NCBI RefSeq assembly: GCF_900119315.1
Contig: NZ_LT827010.1
Location: forward strand, 8,116,001 to 8,180,000
Reading direction: 5' to 3'
DNA length: 64,000 nucleotides
Source: Actinoplanes sp. SE50/110
GTDB lineage: Bacteria > Actinomycetota > Actinomycetes > Mycobacteriales > Micromonosporaceae
In this document: positions 35,712 through 43,594 of the stretch, one piece after another
How positions within the stretch are numbered: position 1 is the stretch's first letter
Layout of the letters: every line of letters begins with the position of its first letter
The notes under the pieces: generated by a model
What the model was told of the DNA's origin: nothing
What the model saw: only the letters and a program-made list of their open reading frames with translations
Databases searched by the model: none
Program-made: the position numbers and the translations under genes

Positions 35712-37568
35712 TTGGCCTTACTGAGGTCCGTTTCTCAACTCCGGCCCGCTTCGGGCGATCACCACAACGTGTGGCTACAGGTCAGCGTGCTGGGACAACT
35801 CACCGTCGTCGACGGTGACGGCGGCGTCCTGCCCGCCGGCGAGCTGCCCCGCCGCGCCCGCCAGGTGCTCGCCGTGCTGGCCGCCCGGCACGACCGGATC
35901 CAGTCCAAGGACGCCCTGGCCGACGCGGTGTGGGGCGAGGACCTGCCGGGCAACCACGCCGGCGCGCTGGAGCACTACGTCTCGGTGATCCGCCGCCGGC
36001 TGCAGCCGCAGGGCGGGCCGGCCAGCTGGTTCATCGTCACCCGTTCCGGCGGCTACCTGTTCGACACCGCGCGGGCCGGGCTCGACCTGGCCGACCTGCG
36101 GCACCTGGTCCGCCGGCTGGACTCGCTCGGACCCGACGACCTGGCCGTGCACCAGCAGATCCTGGAGCTGGCCCGGCACCTGCCGTTCCCCGAGGACCCG
36201 TACGCCGACTGGGCCGAGCCGGTGCGCGCCGAGGTCTCGGTCGCCGCGGTCAACGCGCTGCTCCGGCTGGCCGCCGCGGCGCTCGCCGAGGACGCCCCGC
36301 GGTCGCTGCGGCTGGCCCACGAGGCGATCGAGCTGAACCCGTTCCTGGAGTCCGGCTACCACGCCGCGATGACCGCCGCGGTGGCGATGGGCCGCCCGGA
36401 CGACGCGCTGCGCATCTTCGAGCGCTGCCGCCAGGTACTCAACAGCGAGCTCGGGGTGGCCCCGTCCGCCGAGCTCGCCATGATCAAGCAGTCGGTGCTG
36501 GCCGGCCGCGAAACGGCCCCGGTTCCGGCTCCGCCCGCGGCCACCACGCCCGTGCCGGCCTCGGTTCCGCCGGTCGCCCCGACGCCACCCCCGGTTCCGC
36601 CGGTCGCCCCGACGCCGCAGCCGGCGCCGCCGGTCGCCCGGCCACCGCAGCCGGCGCTCCGGGAGCGGTTCCTGGGCCGGCTCACCGAGATCCGGCTGAT
36701 GGTCGAGCCGGGCACCCCGCCGGTGGTGCACTTCGTCGGGCCGAGCGGCTCCGGCAAGTCGGCGTTCCTGGCCGAACTGGGCCGGCACACCCCCGGGCGG
36801 ATCGGCATCGGCGACGCCGGCCCGGCCGTCGGCGTGCTCCGCCTGTCCTGGCTGCGCAGCGCGCTGACCGCGCTGGACGCGGCGCCCGAGGCGATCGGGG
36901 CGGTCGACCGGGCCCGGCCCGACCAGCCGCTGTGCCAGGCCGACCTGGAGCTGATCGGGCAGACCTTCGACCGGCCGGAGACCGTCTACCTGGCCGTCGA
37001 CGACGCCCGGGATCTGGACGCGGCCAGCGTCGCCGAGCTCGCCTGGCTCAGCGGGCACTGCCCGGGCCTGCGGATCGTGCTGACCTACGACTACCCGTCC
37101 CAGCTGTCCGGGCGCCCGCTGGCCGGGCTGGGCACGCCGGTGGTGATGCGGCTCAGCCCGCTCACCCCGGCAGAGCTGGAGCCGCTCGGCGATCCGGCGG
37201 TGCCGGCCCTGACCGGTGGCATCCCGGCCCTGGTGGCGGTGGCCCGGCGGCCGGCCGAGGTGGCCGGCGCGGTGGCCATGCAGGTGGCCCGGCGGCGCAC
37301 CGAGTGGATGCCGCCGCTGGCCTGGGAGCTGCTGCGGGTCTGCGCGGTGCTCGGCGACCTGGGCGCGGCCGAACTGGCCGGGCTCACCGGGCAGCCGGTC
37401 ACCGAGGTGCTGGGCTGCGTCGACGCGCTGGTGCACGCGCATCTGCTGCGCGAGTGCCCGGACGGCAAGGTCGGCCACGCCGCCTCGCTGATCCGCGACG
37501 CGGTGGCCGCCCAGGTGTCCGCGGCCACCGCCATCTACCTGCGCAAACAGCAGGCGGCGGCCTCCTGA
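35712..37568 (+). CDS. SARP/AfsR-type regulator with BTAD and P-loop domain
   Basis: The 618-residue protein has an OmpR-like DNA-binding domain (about 22-110: VSVLGQLTVVDGDG, RRARQVLAVLA, WGEDLPGNHAGALEHYVSVIRR), a bacterial transcriptional activator domain (about 115-265), a Pro-rich linker with repeated PPVAPTP, and an ATPase-like part with Walker A GPSGSGKS at about 341-348 and LAVDDARDLD as a possible Walker B. The TPR half of AfsR is lacking. Such proteins switch on neighbouring gene clusters. I took the TTG at 35712 because GAGGGG lies 5 nt before it; a GTG at 35769 would drop 19 residues. It is divergent from the multicopper oxidase, its likely target. Confidence 0.88.
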   Translation: MALLRSVSQLRPASGDHHNVWLQVSVLGQLTVVDGDGGVLPAGELPRRARQVLAVLAARHDRIQSKDALADAVWGEDLPGNHAGALEHYVSVIRRRLQPQGGPASWFIVTRSGGYLFDTARAGLDLADLRHLVRRLDSLGPDDLAVHQQILELARHLPFPEDPYADWAEPVRAEVSVAAVNALLRLAAAALAEDAPRSLRLAHEAIELNPFLESGYHAAMTAAVAMGRPDDALRIFERCRQVLNSELGVAPSAELAMIKQSVLAGRETAPVPAPPAATTPVPASVPPVAPTPPPVPPVAPTPQPAPPVARPPQPALRERFLGRLTEIRLMVEPGTPPVVHFVGPSGSGKSAFLAELGRHTPGRIGIGDAGPAVGVLRLSWLRSALTALDAAPEAIGAVDRARPDQPLCQADLELIGQTFDRPETVYLAVDDARDLDAASVAELAWLSGHCPGLRIVLTYDYPSQLSGRPLAGLGTPVVMRLSPLTPAELEPLGDPAVPALTGGIPALVAVARRPAEVAGAVAMQVARRRTEWMPPLAWELLRVCAVLGDLGAAELAGLTGQPVTEVLGCVDALVHAHLLRECPDGKVGHAASLIRDAVAAQVSAATAIYLRKQQAAAS

Positions 37569-37611
37569 GACCTGCTCAGGGGACCGCCGCCGCGGTGTCG
37601 CGTCCGGTGAC

Positions 37612-39741
37612 TCAGTTGGTGATGGTCACCGCGACCGCCAGCTGGCGGCCGCCGACCGTGGTGACCACGCTGATCGTCCGGACCGCGCCGGGCGCCGGCC
37701 CGGTGACCCGGATGCTGTACGCACCCGCCGCGTCGACCGGCGAGGTGCCGATCACCCGGCCGGTGAGCGTGTCACCGAGCACCGCGGTGATCCGCTGACC
37801 CGCGATCAGGCTGCTGGTGCCGGTGATCCGCCACTCGTTGTTGCCGGTCCGGTACCGCGCGGTGACCCCGCCCGGGAACGTCTCGGCCTGCGGCCGGACG
37901 GTGATCCGGCTGGTGGCCGTCCCGTTCGGGTTGGTCGCGGTGAGCTCCAGCACCACCGGGTCGTTGTCGAAGACGAAACCGGCGTTCGGCCCGGGCGCGG
38001 CGGGCAGCGCCTGCGCCGGGAAGGTGAAGGTCGGCTTCGCCGACGACGCCCCGGCCAGGGTCACCGCCGGCCCGGAGATCTGCTTCCAGCTGTACGACTC
38101 GGCCCCGGTCGACGCGCTGCCGTCCAGCGCGACCACCTTGCCGCGCAGCACCGTCTGGTCGGCGCCGGCCACCGCCACCGGCTTGGCGGCCGGGACCACG
38201 GTCACCGTGACGGCGGTGGGCAGGCTCTGCCCGCCCGGCCCGGACACGGTCAGCGAGAAGGTGTAGGTGCCGGGCGTCGCCGCGACGAACGACGCGGTGG
38301 CGGTCGCCGAACCGGTCAGGGTGACCGCCGGGCCCGCGGTCTGGGTCCAGCTGTACGCGTCGATCTCCCCGGTCGAGCCGGTGCCGTCGAGTTTCACGAC
38401 CTGGCCGGCGACCGGCGAGGCGTCCGTGGTGGCCCCGGCCACCGGACGGGCCGGGCCGAACCCCGCGCCCGAGCCGAGCAGCGAGGCGGTCGCCGCGCCG
38501 CCGCTGGACGAGTTGACGGTGACCGTGGCGGGCGCCGCCAGCACGCCGGTGAACGGCTGGCCGGTGATCGGGCCGTACCCGGCCACGCTCAGCACGCCTG
38601 GCTGGGCGTCCCGGTCGCTGCTGGTGGCGGCCACGGTCAGGGTCTGCGCGTCGGCGTCGTACCTCGCCTCGGTGATCTGCACGACGTCGACCAGTCTGCG
38701 GGTCTTGCGGGCGACCGGCCGGTCCGAGGCGTTGACGATCTCCACCGAGGCACCGGCCGGCAGCGGCCCGGCCACCGCGAAGCGGCCGTAGTAACGACCG
38801 TTGCCGGAGCCGCGCAGCCGGGTGCCGCGGATGCCGAGCGCCGGGTTCGCGGCGATCTCGATCGCCTGACCGGGCTCGCTGGTGGCGTACACCTCGACCG
38901 CGCCGGAGCCGTCCGGGCCACTGGTGAAGGTGGCCTGGTCGACGTCGACGCCCGCGTTGGTGGCGTACCGGCCCTGCACGGTGAACTGGTCGGTGAAGCC
39001 GACCTGGCCGAGCACCGCGCCGGACTGCGGGTCGAGCTCCTCGATCCGGACGAAGTTGGTGCCGTACGGGCTGCCCACCACCGGATGGGTGACGCCCGGG
39101 TCGCCGATGTAGCCGATCGGGGCGGCCGGCGCGACCGCCGGGTCCCACTTGAGGAACGGGCCGACCCGGCCGTTGAGCACGCTGCCGAACGCGCCGGGGA
39201 TGGCGCCGGCGTCCTCGGTCATCCGGACGCCCTTGTCGTCCGCGGTCAGGTCGTCGATGCCGTACGGATGGGTGATCCGGAACCGGCGGCCGGCCGCCGC
39301 CGCGAAGCGGATCCGGACCCGGCCGAAGACCATCTGGTCGCCCGGGATCACCGCGTTGTTGGCCCAGGCGCCCTCGACGTTCAGGCCGATGGTGGCCTTG
39401 GTCCCGTCGGTGAGCGTCAGGGTCGCGTCGGCGAGCTGGTAGAAGAACTCGCCCGGGAAGTTGTCCGGGTAGGAGACCGGCAGGTCCGCGTTGGGGACCT
39501 CGGTCGGCAGCACGGCACAGAGCGGGTCGTCGAGGGTGGTGCAGGGCTCCAGCCGGGCGCCGGTGCTGTCCCGGTACCAGGCCGGGAAGCCGTGCTCGGC
39601 GATCGGGCCGACCTGGGTGAGCCGGCCGTCCCTCGGGGTCGGCGGGGCGATCACGGTGGCGGCGGCGCTCCCCGCGAGCGGCGCGATCACCGCGAGAGTC
39701 ACCCCCGCGGCCAGCGACCATCGGGCGAGATGGGATTTCAT
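37612..39741 (-). CDS. Secreted protein with two PKD-like domains
   Basis: The 709-residue precursor has a Sec signal peptide (SLAAGVTLAVIAPLAGSAAA, cleavage near 28), with AGGAG before the ATG. The first 300 residues form an unassigned domain with few cysteines (CTTLDDPLCAVLP) and GEFFYQLADATLTLTDG. An Ig-like stretch follows. Two PKD repeats lie at about 440-520 and 525-615 (VKLDGTGSTGEIDAYSWTQTAGPAVTL; VVALDGSASTGAESYSWKQISGPAVTL). The end is another beta-sandwich. No cell-wall signal or membrane anchor is present, so it is probably released. It is convergent with the SARP gene; a small CCTGAG/CTCAGG hairpin (37564-37580) lies between them. Confidence 0.85.
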   Translation of the reverse strand: MKSHLARWSLAAGVTLAVIAPLAGSAAATVIAPPTPRDGRLTQVGPIAEHGFPAWYRDSTGARLEPCTTLDDPLCAVLPTEVPNADLPVSYPDNFPGEFFYQLADATLTLTDGTKATIGLNVEGAWANNAVIPGDQMVFGRVRIRFAAAAGRRFRITHPYGIDDLTADDKGVRMTEDAGAIPGAFGSVLNGRVGPFLKWDPAVAPAAPIGYIGDPGVTHPVVGSPYGTNFVRIEELDPQSGAVLGQVGFTDQFTVQGRYATNAGVDVDQATFTSGPDGSGAVEVYATSEPGQAIEIAANPALGIRGTRLRGSGNGRYYGRFAVAGPLPAGASVEIVNASDRPVARKTRRLVDVVQITEARYDADAQTLTVAATSSDRDAQPGVLSVAGYGPITGQPFTGVLAAPATVTVNSSSGGAATASLLGSGAGFGPARPVAGATTDASPVAGQVVKLDGTGSTGEIDAYSWTQTAGPAVTLTGSATATASFVAATPGTYTFSLTVSGPGGQSLPTAVTVTVVPAAKPVAVAGADQTVLRGKVVALDGSASTGAESYSWKQISGPAVTLAGASSAKPTFTFPAQALPAAPGPNAGFVFDNDPVVLELTATNPNGTATSRITVRPQAETFPGGVTARYRTGNNEWRITGTSSLIAGQRITAVLGDTLTGRVIGTSPVDAAGAYSIRVTGPAPGAVRTISVVTTVGGRQLAVAVTITN

Positions 39742-39965
39742 CGGACTCCTCTTAGCTTGCGAAGATTCGCGAGCCTGCGGGAGGCCGCGTTGGACCGGCT
39801 CAGCGAAAGCTGAGTGATTCCTGAGTCCTGACTGGCGGATCCCTTGGAGCCGGGAATGCGTACGCCGGGTCCGCGAAGCGGAAAACGGTCCCCGCTTAGC
39901 CGGTAACCTCCGGCCCCAGCTCCTCGGTATCGATGCAGGAACCGTTATCGCGAGGAGTAAGCCGA
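39742..39965. other. Divergent promoter region of the PKD and MFS genes
   Basis: The region separates two divergent genes and must hold both promoters. A small hairpin with a GAAA tetraloop (CTCAGC-GAAA-GCTGAG, 39799-39814) is the only clear structure. I see no operator. Confidence 0.4.
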
Positions 39966-42440
39966 ATGAGTGCCACCGGCGGCGCGCCGCCGCTCAGCCA
40001 TCGCCAGATCCTGCAGGTGCTCTCCGGCCTGATGCTCGGCATGTTCCTGGCCGCGCTGGACCAGACCATCGTCGCGTCGGCGATCCGGACCATCGGCGAC
40101 GACCTGCACGGGCTCAGCCTGCAGGCGTGGGTGACCACCGCGTACCTGATCACCGCGACGATCAGCACCCCGCTGTACGGCAAGCTCTCCGACATCTACG
40201 GCCGGAAGCGGTTCTTCGTCACCGCCATCACGATCTTCGTGGTCGGGTCCGCGGCCTGCTCGTTCGCCACCTCGATGTACCAGCTCGCGGTCTTCCGCGC
40301 GGTGCAGGGCCTGGGCGCCGGCGGCCTGTTCTCGCTGGCCCTGGCGATCATCGGGGACCTGGTCCCGCCCCGCGAACGCGCCCGCTACCAGGGCTACTTC
40401 CTCGCCGTGTTCGGCGCGTCCAGCGTGCTCGGCCCGGTGATCGGCGGCTTCTTCGCCGGCGCCGACGAGATCCTCGGCCTGTCCGGCTGGCGCTGGGTGT
40501 TCCTGGTCAACGTGCCGATCGGCGCGGTCGCCCTGGTCGTGGTCGCCAAGGTGCTCCACCTGCGGCACACCCGCCGCGACCACCGCATCGACTGGTGGGG
40601 TGCGGTCGCGCTGTGCGTCTGCCTGGTGCCCCTGCTGACCGCTGCCGAACAGGGCCGGACCTGGGGCTGGACGGGGAGCCGCACGGTGCTCTGCTACGCC
40701 GTCGGCGCGGCCGGACTGGTCGCGTTCCTGGTCGCCGAGGCCCGGATGGGCGCCGAGGCGCTGATCCCGCTGCGGTTCTTCCGGAACCGGACGTTCGCCC
40801 TCACCTCGTTCGCCGGGTTCGTGACCGGGATGGGGATGTTCGGCGGGCTCGCCCTGCTCCCGCTCTACCTGCAGATCGTGCACGGCGCCTCGCCCACCCG
40901 CTCCGGGCTGCAACTGCTGCCGCTGACCGCCGGGATCATGGCCGGCTCGCTGATCTCCGGTCGGGCGATCAGCGCCACCGGGCGGTACCGGGTCTGGCCG
41001 ATGCTGGGCGCCCCGCTGATGATCGGTGGGATGGGATTGATGCACTCACTCGCGGTGGACACCCCGTACTGGCGAACCGGGGTCTTCATGGGGTTGTTCG
41101 GTCTCGGCCTGGGTTTCGTGCTGCAGCCGGTCACACTGGCCGTGCAGAATGCGATGCCGCCACAGGACATGGGGGTGGCGACCGCGTCGGCGACCTTCTT
41201 CCGGCAGATGGGGGCGACCGCCGGGACCGCGGTCTTCCTCAGCCTGCTCTTCTCCCGGGTGGGCGACCGGATCCGGGACGCGCTGCGGGTGGCCGGGGCG
41301 GATCCGGCGTTCCAGAAGCTGATGGCGGACCCGGCGAACCGGCGGGTGCTCGGCGGCTCGCTCGACGACACCTCGTTCCTGCGGCACGTCGACCCGGTAC
41401 TGGCGCGGCCGTTCGAGAGCGGGTTCGCCGCCACGATCGCCGACATCTGCCTGGTGGCGGGTGGGGTGCTGACGGTGGCGCTGATCCTGTTCGCGTTCCT
41501 GCCCCAGGTGCCGCTGCGCGGCTCCGCGCCGGCCGGCCCCGCCGAGCTCTCCCCGTCCTCGGGCTCGGCCACCGACCTCTCCCCGTCCCCGGGATCGGCC
41601 ACCGCCAGCCCCGCGTCCTCCCGATCGCCCCACTCCCCCTCCCCGCCCGCCCGGTCGGTCGACGCGCTCTCGCTCAGTGGCGTGGTGACCGGCCTTGACC
41701 AGCGGCCGCTGACCGGGGCGCGGCTCACCCTGGCCGACCTCGCCGGGGGCCAGGCGGCCCGGGCGGTGACCGGACCGGACGGCCGGTACCTGCTCACCCC
41801 GGAGGTGGCCGGGGCGTACCTGCTGATCTGCGCCGCCGACCGGCATCAACCGGCGGCGATCCGGCTCACCGTGACCGGAGCCGACGCCCGCGACGTCCGC
41901 CTGGCGGCCGGCGGGCGGATCGAGGGCGACGTCGTCGATCAGCACGACCGGCCGGTGGCGGCGGCCACGGTCACCCTCACCGACGCCGCGGGCGCGGTGG
42001 TCGCCAGCGCGATCACCGGCCCGGACGGCGGATACGTGCTCGCCGGCCTGTACCCGGCCGAGTACACGCTGACCGGGATCGCGCCCGGCGCCCGCCCGGC
42101 CGCCCGCACCGTGGTCCTGGACACCGGTGGGGTCAGCCGCGCCGACCTGCTGCTGGCCGGCAACGGCACGCTGACCGGACAGGTCCGCGCGGCCGCCTCC
42201 GGGCACCCGGTCCCGGAAGCCTCGGTGATGGCGGTCGACGAGGCCGGCGCCGTGGTCGCCACCACCTGGACCGACGCCGACGGCCGGTACGCCTTCGCCG
42301 ACCTGGTGCCCGGCGCCTACACGGTGACCGCGAGCGGTTACCCGCCGGTGGCCGACCGGGTGGAGTTGATCGGCGAGCTGACCGCCCACGACATCATGCT
42401 CGGCGGGCCCCGAGAGGGATCCCGATTGATCTCCCCCTGA
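39966..42440 (+). CDS. DHA2-family MFS exporter fused to three carboxypeptidase-regulatory-like domains
   Basis: Of 824 residues the first 520 or so form a 14-helix EmrB/QacA-type proton-driven exporter: LDQTIVASAIRTI in helix 1 (motif D), GKLSDIYGRKRFF (motif A) and GLGAGGLFSLALAIIGD. A Ser/Pro-rich linker (about 530-560) leads to three CarboxypepD_reg-like beta domains, each with GPDGRYLL, GPDGGYVLAGL or DADGRYAFADLVPGAYTV. With 14 helices the C-terminus is predicted inside the cell, an odd place for such domains. GAGGAG precedes the ATG. The substrate is unknown. A LacI regulator follows 107 bp later on the same strand. Confidence 0.92.
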   Translation: MSATGGAPPLSHRQILQVLSGLMLGMFLAALDQTIVASAIRTIGDDLHGLSLQAWVTTAYLITATISTPLYGKLSDIYGRKRFFVTAITIFVVGSAACSFATSMYQLAVFRAVQGLGAGGLFSLALAIIGDLVPPRERARYQGYFLAVFGASSVLGPVIGGFFAGADEILGLSGWRWVFLVNVPIGAVALVVVAKVLHLRHTRRDHRIDWWGAVALCVCLVPLLTAAEQGRTWGWTGSRTVLCYAVGAAGLVAFLVAEARMGAEALIPLRFFRNRTFALTSFAGFVTGMGMFGGLALLPLYLQIVHGASPTRSGLQLLPLTAGIMAGSLISGRAISATGRYRVWPMLGAPLMIGGMGLMHSLAVDTPYWRTGVFMGLFGLGLGFVLQPVTLAVQNAMPPQDMGVATASATFFRQMGATAGTAVFLSLLFSRVGDRIRDALRVAGADPAFQKLMADPANRRVLGGSLDDTSFLRHVDPVLARPFESGFAATIADICLVAGGVLTVALILFAFLPQVPLRGSAPAGPAELSPSSGSATDLSPSPGSATASPASSRSPHSPSPPARSVDALSLSGVVTGLDQRPLTGARLTLADLAGGQAARAVTGPDGRYLLTPEVAGAYLLICAADRHQPAAIRLTVTGADARDVRLAAGGRIEGDVVDQHDRPVAAATVTLTDAAGAVVASAITGPDGGYVLAGLYPAEYTLTGIAPGARPAARTVVLDTGGVSRADLLLAGNGTLTGQVRAAASGHPVPEASVMAVDEAGAVVATTWTDADGRYAFADLVPGAYTVTASGYPPVADRVELIGELTAHDIMLGGPREGSRLISP

Positions 42441-42441
42441 C

Positions 42442-42453
42442 TTAACCGGTCAA
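42442..42453. promoter_or_regulatory. Candidate LacI-family operator
   Basis: TTAACCGGTCAA is a near-perfect palindrome around the central CG, the form typical of LacI/GalR sites. It overlaps a TACACT promoter-like box upstream of the lacI-type gene and lies directly after the MFS stop, which suggests autoregulation. Confidence 0.5.
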
Positions 42454-42547
42454 GTACACTATGGATCACCTGGTCGGGTCCGGTTCGCCGCATCACCGCC
42501 GGATAGGCTCAGCGGCAATTCGGACCACCCCCGGAACGGGAGACTGC

Positions 42548-43567
42548 GTGAAACGGCCCACCATCGCCGACATCGCCCGGCGGGCCGGCGTGTCCAAGGG
42601 CGCCGTGTCCTACGCGCTGAACGGCCAGCCCGGCGTGTCCGAGGCGACCCGCAAGCGGATCCTGGCCATCGCCCAGGAGATCGGCTTCAACGCCAACAGC
42701 GCCGCCCGAGCCCTCTCCGGCGCCCGCGCCCGAGCCGTCGGTCTGACCCTGTGCCGGCCCGCCCGGATCCTCGGCATCGAGCCCTGGTTCATGGGCCTGA
42801 TCAGCGGCTTCGAGGCCGAGCTCGGCGCCCAGTCGTACGCGTTGACCCTGCAGGTGGTCGCCACCCCCGAGCAGGAGGTGGAGGTCTATCGCCGCTGGTG
42901 GGGCGAGCGCCGGATCGACGGCGTGATCGTCACCGACCTCCGGGAGAACGACGTCCGCATCCCGGTCCTGCAGCAGCTGCAGCTGCCCGCGGTGGTGATC
43001 GGCGGCTCCGGCGAGCCCGGCGGCGTCACCCAGATCTGGTCCGACGACGGCGGCGCGATCACCGAGGCGGTCCGCTACCTGGTGGCGCTCGGCCACACCC
43101 GGATCGCCCGGGTCAGCGGGGTGCCCGACCTGCTGCACACCCAGGTCCGCACGAAGGCGTTCAACGAGGTCTGCGCCGCCCTGGGCCTCGGCGACGCGGT
43201 CACCGTCCCGGCCGACTACACCGGCGAGGAGGGCAGCCGTGCCACCCGCCGGCTGCTGATCGGCGGCGGCCGCCCCACCGCGATCATCTACGACAACGAC
43301 GTGATGGCGGTCGCCGGCCTGGCCGTCGCACAGGAGATGGGCCTCTCCGTCCCCGGCGACCTGTCCATCGTCGCCTGGGACGACTCCCCGCTGTGCAGCC
43401 TGGTCCACCCCCCGCTGACCGCCCTGAGCCGGGACGTCTCCGGCTACGGCGCCCAGGCCGCCCGCGAGCTCCTGACCGCCATCGACGGCAGACGGGTCGG
43501 CAACGTCAAAGCCCAGACCGCGCACCTCACCCCCCGCGGCAGCACCGCCCCACCCCGCCCCGCCTGA
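42548..43567 (+). CDS. LacI-family transcriptional regulator
   Basis: The 339-residue protein has the N-terminal helix-turn-helix and hinge (TIADIARRAGVSKGAVSYALNGQPGVSEATRKRI, then ANSAARALSGARARAVGLTL), followed by a periplasmic-binding-like effector domain, ending with GDLSIVAWDDSPLCSLVHPPLTALSRD. The Trp-Asp-Asp segment is normal for sugar-sensing members; the sugar is unknown. The GTG at 42548 has GGGAGA 6 nt upstream. A palindromic site lies about 95 bp upstream. No sugar transporter or glycosidase is next to it, so the target may be itself or the MFS gene. Confidence 0.92.
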   Translation: MKRPTIADIARRAGVSKGAVSYALNGQPGVSEATRKRILAIAQEIGFNANSAARALSGARARAVGLTLCRPARILGIEPWFMGLISGFEAELGAQSYALTLQVVATPEQEVEVYRRWWGERRIDGVIVTDLRENDVRIPVLQQLQLPAVVIGGSGEPGGVTQIWSDDGGAITEAVRYLVALGHTRIARVSGVPDLLHTQVRTKAFNEVCAALGLGDAVTVPADYTGEEGSRATRRLLIGGGRPTAIIYDNDVMAVAGLAVAQEMGLSVPGDLSIVAWDDSPLCSLVHPPLTALSRDVSGYGAQAARELLTAIDGRRVGNVKAQTAHLTPRGSTAPPRPA

Positions 43568-43594
43568 CCCGCGGCGGGCGGTGGCGGCGACCGG

